A stretch of 64,000 bases of DNA from Tipula vernalis (Eukaryota > Arthropoda > Insecta > Diptera > Tipulidae). This document shows, piece after piece, positions 1 through 11,073 of this stretch. The position numbers and the translations under genes were made by a program. The stretch covers positions 91,736,311 through 91,800,310 of the forward strand of contig OY282560.1 of assembly GCA_958295665.1 (NCBI GenBank), in the 5' to 3' direction. The notes under the pieces were generated by a model. The model was not told the DNA's origin. It saw only the letters and a program-made list of their open reading frames with translations, and did not search any database. Within the stretch, counting starts at the first letter, position 1; each line of letters starts with the position of its first letter.

Positions 1-1732
1 AATCGGACCATTTTAGATTTTTGCCGCCCAAAAACTTGTGGGCTATAGCACAGTTAATTTTCAATAAAATTGAGTTTTCTAAGAAATGTTTAGAAATAAT
101 CGAGCAATCAAAATGAAAATTGTCCCAGCAATTACATGTCCCGAAACCTATTGATAGAGGTATCAACCATCGTAATCGGACCATTTTAGATTTTTGCCGC
201 CCAAAAACTTGTGGGCTATAGCAGAGTTAATTTTCAATAAAATTGAATTTTCTAAGAAATGATTAGAAATAATCGAGCAATCAAAATGAAAATTGTCACA
301 GCAATTACAGGTCCCGAAACCTATTTGATAGAGGTATCAACCATCGTAATCAAACCATTTTAGATTTTTGCCGCCCAAAAACTTGTGGGCTATAGCACAG
401 TTAATTTTCAATAAATTTGAGTTTTCTAAGAAATGATTAGAAATAATCGAGCAATCAAAATGAAAATTGTTACAGTAATACAGGTCCCGAAACCTATTGA
501 TAGAGGTATCAACCATCGTAATCGGACCATTTTAGATTTTTGCCGCCCAAAAACTTGTGGGCTTATAGCACAGTTAATTTTCAATAAAATTGAATTTTCT
601 AAGAAATGTTTAGAAATAATCGAGCAATCAAAATGAAAATTGTCCCAGCAATTACAGGTCCCGAAACCTATTGATAGAGGTATCAACCATCGTAATCGGA
701 CCATTTTAGATTTTTGCCGCCCAAAAACTTGTGGGCTATAGCACAGTTAATTTTCAATAAAATTGAGTTTTCTAAGAAATGTTTAGAAATAATCGAGCAA
801 TCAAAATGAAAATTGTCCCAGCAATTACAGGTCCCGAAACCTATTGATAGAGGTATCAACCATCGTAATCGGACCATTTTAGATTTTTGCCGCCTAAAAA
901 CTTGTAGGCTATAGCACAGTTAATTTTCAATTAAATTGAATTTTCTAAGAAATGTTTAGAAATAATCGAGCAATCAAAATGAAAATTGTCCCAGCAATTA
1001 CAGGTCCCGAAACCTATTGATAGAGGTATCAACCATCGTAATCGGACCATTTTAGATTTTTGCCGCCCAAAAACTTGTGGGCTATAGCAGAGTTAATTTT
1101 CAATAAAATTGAATTTTCTAAGAAATGATTAGAAATAATCGAGCAATCAAAATGAAAATTGTCCCAGCAATTACAGGTCCCGAAACCTATTTGATAGAGG
1201 TATCAACCATCGTAATCGAACCATTTTAGATTTTTGCCGCCCAAAAACTTGTGGGCTATAGCACAGTTAATTTTCAATAAATTTGAGTTTTCTAAGAAAT
1301 GTTTAGAAATAATCGAGCAATCAAAATGAAAATTGTCGCAGCAATTACAGGTCCCGAAACCTATTGATAGAGGTATCAACCATCGTAATCGGACCATTTT
1401 AGATTTTTGCCGCCCAAAAAATTGTGGGCTATAGCACAGTTAATTTTCAATAAAATTGAATTTTCTAAGAAATGTTTAGAAATAATCGAGCAATCAAAAT
1501 GAAAATTGTCCCAGCAATTACAGGTCCTGAAACCTATTGATAGAGGTATCAACCATCGTAATCGGACCATTTTAGATTTTTGCCGCCCAAAAACTTGTGG
1601 GCTATAGCACAGTTAATTTTCAATAAAATTGAATTTTCTAAGAAATGTTTAGAAATAATCGAGCAATCAAAATAAAAATTGTCCCAGAAATTACAGGTCC
1701 CGAAACCTATTGATAGAGGTATCAACCATCGT
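1..1732. repeat. Diverged left block of the array (ten monomers)
   Basis: This block holds variants rare or absent elsewhere: 125C in most units (starts 1, 520, 694, 867, 1040, 1387, 1560), an A to G change at about position 74 in several units, and single changes such as the lost G at 31-40 in unit 1387. Four 1-bp length changes fall in the first 1.2 kb: +T near 324, -T near 477, +T near 562 and +T near 1190. Such decay is expected near an array edge or in an older part that homogenisation has stopped reaching. No non-satellite sequence is present, so the edge itself is not shown. Confidence 0.85.
174..1386. repeat. Old 5-monomer duplication inside the diverged block (offset 866 bp)
   Basis: The unit pair 174/348 matches the pair 1040/1214. 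The first member of each has 51G, an unusual A at position 90 (GAAATGATT) and a 1-bp T insertion making CTATTTGAT. The second member of each begins with altered bases at 5-6 and has the run AAATTTGAG. The two members of each pair have since gained separate changes, so this duplication looks older than those further right. Unit 3117 also shares AAATTTGAG, GTTACAG and the 1-bp deletion giving AATACAGG with unit 348, making it a third relative. Confidence 0.7.
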
Positions 1733-2078
1733 AATCGGACCATTTTAGATTTTTGCCGCCCAAAAACTTGTGGGCTATAGCACAGTTAATTTTCAATAAA
1801 ATTGAATTTTCTAAGAAATGTTTAGAAATAATCGAGCAATCAAAATGAAAATTGTCACAGCAATTACAGGTCCCGAAACCTATTGATAGAGGTATCAACC
1901 ATCGTAATCGGACCATTTTAGATTTTTGCCGCCCAAAAACTTGTGGGCTATAGCACAGTTGATTTATAATAAAATTGAATTTTCTAAGAAATGTTTAGAA
2001 ATTATCGAGCAATCAAAATGAAAATTGTCACAGCAATTACAGGTCCCGAAACCTATTGATAGAGGTATCAACCATCGT

Positions 2079-3461
2079 AATCGGACCATTTTAGATTTTT
2101 GCCGCCCAAAAACTTGTGGGCTATAGCAGAGTTAATTTTCAATAAAATTGAATTTTCTAAGAAATGTTTAGAAATAATCGAGCAATCAAAATGAAAATTG
2201 TCACAGCAATTACAGGTCCCGAAACCTATTGATAGAGGTATCAACCATCGTAATCGGACCATTTTAGATTTTTGCCGCCCAAAAACTTGTGGGCTATAGC
2301 ACAGTTAATTTTCAATAAAATTGAATTTTCTAAGAAATGTTTAGAAATAATCGAGCAATCAAATTGAAAATAGTCACAGCAATTACAGGTCCCGAAACCT
2401 ATTGATCGAGGTATCAAACATCGTAATCGGACCATTTTAGATTTTTGCCGCCCAAAAACTTGTGGGCTATAGCACAGTTAATTTTCAATAAAATTGAATT
2501 TTCGAAGAAATGTTTAGAAATAATCGAGCAATCAAAATGAAAATTGTCACAGCAATTACAGGTCCCGAAACCTATTGATAGAGGTATCAACCATCGTAAT
2601 CGGACCATTTTAGATTTTTGCCGCCCAAAAACTTGTGGGCTATAGCACAGTTGATTTTCAATAAAATTGAATTTTCTAAGAAATGTTTAGAAATAATCGA
2701 GCAATCAAAATGAAAATTGTCACAGCAATTACAGGTCCCGAAACCTATTGATAGAGGTATCAACCATCGTAATCGGACCATTTTAGATTTTTGCCGCCCA
2801 AAAACTTGTGGGCTATAGCAGAGTTAATTTTCAATAAAATTGAATTTTCTAAGAAATGTTTAGAAATAATCGAGCAATCAAAATGAAAATTGTCACAGCA
2901 ATTACAGGTCCCGAAACCTATTGATAGAGGTATCAACCATCGTAATCGGACCATTTTAGATTTTTGCCGCCCAAAAACTTGTGGGCTATAGCACAGTTAA
3001 TTTTCAATAAAATTGAATTTTCTAAGAAATGTTTAGAAATAATCGAGCAATCAAATTGAAAATAGTCACAGCAATTACAGGTCCCGAAACCTATTGATAG
3101 AGGTATCAACCATCGTAATCGGACCATTTTAGATTTTTGCCGCCCAAAAACTTGTGGGCTATAGCACAGTTAATTTTCAATAAATTTGAGTTTTCTAAGA
3201 AATGTTTAGAAATAATCGAGCAATCAAAATAAAAATTGTTACAGCAATACAGGTCCCGAAACCTATTGATAGAGGTATCAACCATCGTAATCGGACCATT
3301 TTAGATTTTTGCCGCCCAAAAACTTGTGGGCTATAGCACAGTTGATTTTCAATAAAATTGAATTTTCTAAGAAATGTTTAGAAATTATCGAGCAATCAAA
3401 ATGAAAATTGTCACAGCAATTACAGGTCCCGAAACCTATTGATAGAGGTATCAACCATCGT
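2079..3461. repeat. Two 4-monomer groups in a 692-bp register
   Basis: The units read A-E-C-B at 2079-2770 and A-E-x-B2 at 2771-3461, where x is the aberrant 172-bp unit at 3117. The E units at 2252 and 2944 share 113T and 121A. Unit 2252 also carries private changes near its end (ATTGATCGAGG, CAAACATCG). The pattern suggests a tetrameric register that continues into the next feature. The identification rests on haplotype order, and one position in the second group does not match. Confidence 0.6.
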
Positions 3462-4672
3462 AATCGGACCATTTTAGATTTTTGCCGCCCAAAAACTTGT
3501 GGGCTATAGCAGAGTTAATTTTCAATAAAATTGAATTTTCTAAGAAATGTTTAGAAATAATCGAGCAATCAAAATGAAAATTGTCACAGCAATTACAAGT
3601 CCCGAAACCTATTGATAGAGGTATCAACCATCGTAATCGGACCATTTTAGATTTTTGCCGCCCAAAAACTTGTGGGCTATAGCAGAGTTAATTTTCAATA
3701 AAATTGAATTTTCTAAGAAATGTTTAGAAATAATCGAGCAATCAAAATGAAAATCGTCACAGCAATTACAGGTCCCGAAACCTATTGATAGAGGTATCAA
3801 CCATCGTAATCGGACCATTTTAGATTTTTGCCGCCCAAAAACTTGTGGGCTATAGCACAGTTGATTTTCAATAAAATTGAATTTTCTAAGAAATGTTTAG
3901 AAATAATCGAGCAATCAAAATGAAAATTGTCACAGCAATTACAGGTCCCGAAACCTATTGATAGAGGTATCAACCATCGTAATCGGACCATTTTAGATTT
4001 TTGCCGCCCAAAAATTTGTGGGCTATAGCACAGTTGATTTTCAATAAAATTGAATTTTCTAAGAAATGTTTAGAAATTATCGAGCAATCAAAATGAAAAT
4101 TGTCACAGCAATTACAGGTCCCGAAACCTATTGATAGAGGTATCAACCATCGTAATCGGACCATTTTAGATTTTTGCCGCCCAAAAACTTGTGGGCTATA
4201 GCAGAGTTAATTTTCAATAAAATTGAATTTTCTAAGAAATGTTTAGAAATAATCGAGCAATCAAAATGAAAATTGTCACAGCAATTACAAGTCCCGAAAC
4301 CTATTGATAGAGGTATCAACCATCGTAATCGGACCATTTTAGATTTTTGCCGCCCAAAAACTTGTGGGCTATAGCAGAGTTAATTTTCAATAAAATTGAA
4401 TTTTCTAAGAAATGTTTAGAAATAATCGAGCAATCAAAATGAAAATCGTCACAGCAATTACAGGTCCCGAAACCTATTGATAGAGGTATCAACCATCGTA
4501 ATCGGACCATTTTAGATTTTTGCCGCCCAAAAACTTGTGGGCTATAGCACAGTTGATTTTCAATAAAATTGAATTTTCTAAGAAATGTTTAGAAATAATC
4601 GAGCAATCAAAATGAAAATTGTCACAGCAATTACAGGTCCCGAAACCTATTGATAGAGGTATCAACCATCGT
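3289..4672. repeat. 692-bp tetramer in tandem duplicate (3289-3980 and 3981-4672)
   Basis: Both copies read B2-A-A-B. The second unit of each carries 137A (ACAAGTCCC, at 3598 and 4290), and the third unit of each carries a T to C at position 121 (AAATCGTCAC). These paired rare markers at one offset show that four monomers were duplicated together. The one difference I noticed is a C to T at position 35 in unit 3981. The next unit, at 4673, is a C haplotype and breaks the register. Confidence 0.9.
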
Positions 4673-5364
4673 AATCGGACCATTTTAGATTTTTGCCGCC
4701 CAAAAACTTGTGGGCTATAGCACAGTTAATTTTCAATAAAATTGAATTTTCGAAGAAATGTTTAGAAATAATCGAGCAATCAAAATAAAAATTGTCACAA
4801 CAATTACAGGTCCCGAAACCTATTGATAGAGGTATCAACCATCGTAATCGGACCATTTTAGATTTTTGCCGCCCAAAAACTTGTGGGCTATAGCACAGTT
4901 GATTTTCAATAAAATTGAATTTTCTAAGAAATGTTTAGAAATAATCGAGCAATCAAAATGAAAATTGTCACAGCAATTACAGGTCCCGAAACCTATTGAT
5001 AGAGGTATCAACCATCGTAATCGGACCATTTTAGATTTTTGCCGCCCAAAAACTTGTGGGCTATAACACAGTTGATTTTCAATAAAATTGAATTTTCTAA
5101 GAAATATTTAGAAATTATCGAGCAATCAAAATGAAAATTGTCACAGCAATTACAGGTCCCGAAACCTATTGATAGAGGTATCAACCATCGTAATCGGACC
5201 ATTTTAGATTTTTGCCGCCCAAAAACTTGTGGGCTATAGCAGAGTTAATTTTCAATAAAATTGAATTTTCTAAGAAATGTTTAGAAATAATCGAGCAATC
5301 AAAATGAAAATTGTCACAGCAATTACAGGTCCCGAAACCTATTGATAGAGGTATCAACCATCGT

Positions 5365-7959
5365 AATCGGACCATTTTAGATTTTTGCCGCCCAAAAACT
5401 TGTGGGCTATAGCACAGTTAATTTTCAATAAAATTGAATTTTCTAAGAAATGTTTAGAAATAATCGAGCAATCAAATTGAAAATTGTCACGGCAATTACA
5501 GGTCCCGAAACCTATTGATTGAGGTATCAACCATCGTAATCGGACCATTTTAGATTTTTGCCGCCCAAAAACTTTTGGGCTATAGCACAGTTGATTTTCA
5601 ATAAAATTGAATTTTCTAAGAAATGTTTAGAAATTATCGAGCAATCAAAATGAAAATTGTCACAGCAATTACAGGTCCCGAAACCTATTGATAGAGGTAT
5701 CAACCATCGTAATCGGACCATTTTAGATTTTTGCCGCCCAAAAACTTTTGGGCTATAGCACAGTTGATTTTCAATAAAATTGAATTTTCTAAGAAATGTT
5801 TAGAAATAATCGAGCAATCAAAATGAAAATTGTCACAGCAATTACAGGTCCCGAAACCTATTGATAGAGGTATCAACCATCGTAATCGGACCATTTTAGA
5901 TTTTTGCCGCCCAAAAACTTGTGGGCTATAGCACAGTTGATTTTCAATAAAATTGAATTTTCTAAGAAATGTTTAGAAATTATCGAGCAATCAAAATGAA
6001 AATTGTCACAGCAATTACAGGTCCCGAAACCTATTGATAGAGGTATCAACCATCGTAATCGGACCATTTTAGATTTTTGCCGCCCAAAAACTTGTGGGCT
6101 ATAGCAGAGTTAATTTTCAATAAAATTGAATTTTCTAAGAAATGTTTAGAAATAATCGAGCAATCAAAATGAAAATTGTCACAGCAATTACAGGTCCCGA
6201 AACCTATTGATAGAGGTATCAACCATCGTAATCGGACCATTTTAGATTTTTGCCGCCCAAAAACTTGTGGGCTATAGCACAGTTAATTTTCAATAAAATT
6301 GAATTTTCTAAGAAATGTTTAGAAATAATCGAGCAATCAAAATGAAAATTGTCACAGCAATTACAGGTCCCGAAACCTATTGATAGAGGTATCAACCATC
6401 GTAATCGGACCATTTTAGATTTTTGCCGCCCAAAAACTTGTGGGCTATAACACAGTTATTTTTCAATAAAATTGAATTTTCTAAGAAATGTTTAGAACGA
6501 ATCGAGCAATCAAAATGAAAATTGTCACAGCAATTACAGGTCCCGAAACCTATTGATAGAGGTATCAACCATCGTAATCGGACCATTTTAGATTTTTGCC
6601 GCCCAAAAACTTGTGGGCTATAGCACAGTTAATTTTCAATAAAATTGAATTTTCTAAGAAATGTTTAGAAATAATCGAGCAATCAAATTGAAAATTGTCA
6701 CGGCAATTACAGGTCCCGAAACCTATTGATTGAGGTATCAACCATCGTAATCGGACCATTTTAGATTTTTGCCGCCCAAAAACTTTTGGGCTATAGCACA
6801 GTTGATTTTCAATAAAATTGAATTTTCTAAGAAATGTTTAGAAATAATCGAGCAATCAAAATGAAAATTGTCACAGCAATTACAGGTCCCGAAACCTATT
6901 GATAGAGGTATCAACCATCGTAATCGGACCATTTTAGATTTTTGCCGCCCAAAAACTTGTGGGCTATAGCACAGTTGATTTTCAATAAAATTGAATTTTC
7001 TAAGAAATGTTTAGAAATTATCGAGCAATCAAAATGAAAATTGTCACAGCAATTACAGGTCCCGAAACCTATTGATAGAGGTATCAACCATCGTAATCGG
7101 ACCATTTTAGATTTTTGCCGCCCAAAAACTTTTGGGCTATAGCACAGTTGATTTTCAATAAAATTGAATTTTCTAAGAAATGTTTAGAAATAATCGAGCA
7201 ATCAAAATGAAAATTGTCACAGCAATTACAGGTCCCGAAACCTATTGATAGAGGTATCAACCATCGTAATCGGACCATTTTAGATTTTTGCCGCCCAAAA
7301 ACTTGTGGGCTATAGCACAGTTGATTTTCAATAAAATTGAATTTTCTAAGAAATGTTTAGAAATTATCGAGCAATCAAAATGAAAATTGTCACAGCAATT
7401 ACAGGTCCCGAAACCTATTGATAGAGGTATCAACCATCGTAATCGGACCATTTTAGATTTTTGCCGCCCAAAAACTTGTGGGCTATAGCAGAGTTAATTT
7501 TCAATAAAATTGAATTTTCTAAGAAATGTTTAGAAATAATCGAGCAATCAAAATGAAAATTGTCACAGCAATTACAGGTCCCGAAACCTATTGATAGAGG
7601 TATCAACCATCGTAATCGGACCATTTTAGATTTTTGCCGCCCAAAAACTTGTGGGCTATAGCACAGTTAATTTTCAATAAAATTGAATTTTCTAAGAAAT
7701 GTTTAGAAATAATCGAGCAATCAAAATGAAAATTGTCACAGCAATTACAGGTCCCGAAACCTATTGATAGAGGTATCAACCATCGTAATCGGACCATTTT
7801 AGATTTTTGCCGCCCAAAAACTTGTGGGCTATAACACAGTTATTTTTCAATAAAATTGAATTTTCTAAGAAATGTTTAGAACGAATCGAGCAATCAAAAT
7901 GAAAATTGTCACAGCAATTACAGGTCCCGAAACCTATTGATAGAGGTATCAACCATCGT
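5365..7959. repeat. J-to-I higher-order unit in tandem: 7-mer (5365-6575) then 8-mer (6576-7959)
   Basis: Each copy starts with the rare J monomer (113T, 127G, 156T; starts 5365 and 6576) and ends with the rare I monomer (48A, 57T, 96C, 97G; starts 6403 and 7787). The 8-mer reads J-P-B2-P-B2-A-Z-I. The 7-mer reads J-(P/B2 hybrid)-P-B2-A-Z-I. They therefore differ by one 173-bp monomer, lost or gained where P and B2 alternate. A third J at 8652 is followed by a longer P/B2 run without a closing I. Confidence 0.88.
5538..5710. repeat. Hybrid P/B2 monomer (unequal-exchange junction)
   Basis: This unit has 38T, typical of P, in its left part and 98T, typical of B2, in its right part. Other left-region P units carry 38T with 98A. 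The hybrid stands exactly where the neighbouring 8-mer has the two separate units P-B2. A crossover between positions 38 and 98 of misaligned P and B2 units would produce this hybrid and delete 173 bp. A point mutation at either site is the alternative. Confidence 0.75.
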
Positions 7960-9689
7960 AATCGGACCATTTTAGATTTTTGCCGCCCAAAAACTTGTGG
8001 GCTATAGCACAGTTAATTTTCAATAAAATTGAATTTTCGAAGAAATGTTTAGAAATAATCGAGCAATCAAAATGAAAATTGTCACAGCAATTACAGGTCC
8101 CGAAACCTATTGATAGAGGTATCAACCATCGTAATCGGACCATTTTAGATTTTTGCCGCCCAAAAACTTGTGGGCTATAGCACAGTTGATTTTCAATAAA
8201 ATTGAATTTTCTAAGAAATGTTTAGAAATAATCGAGCAATCAAAATGAAAATTGTCACAGCAATTACAGGTCCCGAAACCTATTGATAGAGGTATCAACC
8301 ATCGTAATCGGACCATTTTAGATTTTTGCCGCCCAAAAACTTGTGGGCTATAGCACAGTTGATTTTCAATAAAATTGAATTTTCGAAGAAATGTTTAGAA
8401 ATTATCGAGCAATCAAAATGAAAATTGTCACAGCAATTACAGGTCCCGAAACCTATTGATAGAGGTATCAACCATCGTAATCGGACCATTTTAGATTTTT
8501 GCCGCCCAAAAACTTGTGGGCTATAGCAGAGTTAATTTTCAATAAAATTGAATTTTCTAAGAAATGTTTAGAAATAATCGAGCAATCAAAATGAAAATTG
8601 TCACAGCAATTACAGGTCCCGAAACCTATTGATAGAGGTATCAACCATCGTAATCGGACCATTTTAGATTTTTGCCGCCCAAAAACTTGTGGGCTATAGC
8701 ACAGTTAATTTTCAATAAAATTGAATTTTCTAAGAAATGTTTAGAAATAATCGAGCAATCAAATTGAAAATTGTCACGGCAATTACAGGTCCCGAAACCT
8801 ATTGATTGAGGTATCAACCATCGTAATCGGACCATTTTAGATTTTTGCCGCCCAAAAACTTTTGGGCTATAGCACAGTTGATTTTCAATAAAATTGAATT
8901 TTCTAAGAAATGTTTAGAAATAATCGAGCAATCAAAATGAAAATTGTCACAGCAATTACAGGTCCCGAAACCTATTGATAGAGGTATCAACCATCGTAAT
9001 CGGACCATTTTAGATTTTTGCCGCCCAAAAACTTGTGGGCTATAGCACAGTTGATTTTCAATAAAATTGAATTTTCTAAGAAATGTTTAGAAATTATCGA
9101 GCAATCAAAATGAAAATTGTCACAGCAATTACAGGTCCCGAAACCTATTGATAGAGGTATCAACCATCGTAATCGGACCATTTTAGATTTTTGTCGCCCA
9201 AAAACTTTTGGGCTATAGCACAGTTGATTTTCAATAAAATTGAATTTTCTAAGAAATGTTTAGAAATAATCGAGCAATCAAAATGAAAATTGTCACAGCA
9301 ATTACAGGTCCCGAAACCTATTGATAGAGGTATCAACCATCGTAATCGGACCATTTTAGATTTTTGCCGCCCAAAAACTTTTGGGCTATAGCACAGTTGA
9401 TTTTCAATAAAATTGAATTTTCTAAGAAATGTTTAGAAATAATCGAGCAATCAAAATGAAAATTGTCACAGCAATTACAGGTCCCGAAACCTATTGATAG
9501 AGGTATCAACCATCGTAATCGGACCATTTTAGATTTTTGCCGCCCAAAAACTTGTGGGCTATAGCACAGTTGATTTTCAATAAAATTGAATTTTCTAAGA
9601 AATGTTTAGAAATTATCGAGCAATCAAAATGAAAATTGTCACAGCAATTACAGGTCCCGAAACCTATTGATAGAGGTATCAACCATCGT

Positions 9690-11073
9690 AATCGGACCAT
9701 TTTAGATTTTTGCCGCCCAAAAACTTTTGGGCTATAGCACAGTTGATTTTCAATAAAATTGAATTTTCTAAGAAATGTTTAGAAATAATCGAGCAATCAA
9801 AATGAAAATTGTCACAGCAATTACAGGTCCCGAAACCTATTGATAGAGGTATCAACCATCGTAATCGGACCATTTTAGATTTTTACCGCCCAAAAACTTG
9901 TGGGCTATAGCACAGTTGATTTTCAATAAAATTGAATTTTCTAAGAAATGTTTAGAAATTATCGAGCAATCAAAATGAAAATTGTCACAGCAATTACAGG
10001 TCCCGAAACCTATTGATAGAGGTATCAACCATCGTAATCGGACCATTTTAGATTTTTGCCGCCCAAAAACTTGTGGGCTATAGCAGAGTTAATTTTCAAT
10101 AAAATTGAATTTTCTAAGAAATGTTTAGAAATTATCGAGCAATCAAAATGAAAATTGTCACAGCAATTACAGGTCCCGAAACCTATTGATAGAGGTATCA
10201 ACCATCGTAATCGGACCATTTTAGATTTTTGCCGCCCAAAAACTTGTGGGCTATAGCACAGTTGATTTTCAATAAAATTGAATTTTCTAAGAAATGTTTA
10301 GAAATTATCGAGCAATCAAAATGAAAATTGTCACAGCAATTACAGGTCCCGAAACCTGTTGATAGAGGTATCAACCATCGTAATCGGACCATTTTAGATT
10401 TTTGCCGCCCAAAAACTTTTGGGCTATAGCACAGTTGATTTTCAATAAAATTGAATTTTCTAAGAAATGTTTAGAAATAATCGAGCAATCAAAATGAAAA
10501 TTGTCACAGCAATTACAGGTCCCGAAACCTATTGATAGAGGTATCAACCATCGTAATCGGACCATTTTAGATTTTTACCGCCCAAAAACTTGTGGGCTAT
10601 AGCACAGTTGATTTTCAATAAAATTGAATTTTCTAAGAAATGTTTAGAAATTATCGAGCAATCAAAATGAAAATTGTCACAGCAATTACAGGTCCCGAAA
10701 CCTATTGATAGAGGTATCAACCATCGTAATCGGACCATTTTAGATTTTTGCCGCCCAAAAACTTGTGGGCTATAGCAGAGTTAATTTTCAATAAAATTGA
10801 ATTTTCTAAGAAATGTTTAGAAATTATCGAGCAATCAAAATGAAAATTGTCACAGCAATTACAGGTCCCGAAACCTATTGATAGAGGTATCAACCATCGT
10901 AATCGGACCATTTTAGATTTTTGCCGCCCAAAAACTTGTGGGCTATAGCACAGTTGATTTTCAATAAAATTGAATTTTCTAAGAAATGTTTAGAAATAAT
11001 CGAGCAATCAAAATGAAAATTGTCACAGCAATTACAGGTCCCGAAACCTATTGATAGAGGTATCAACCATCGT
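9690..11073. repeat. Second 692-bp tetramer duplication (9690-10381 and 10382-11073)
   Basis: The copies read P-B2-A2-B2 and P-B2-A2-B. The B2 unit in second place carries a private G to A at position 23 (TTTTACCGCC) in both copies, at 9885 and 10577, exactly 692 bp apart. The A2 state (51G with 98T) in third place is also shared. The copies differ at 98 of the fourth unit and at position 150 of unit 10209 (CCTGTTGAT). Confidence 0.88.
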
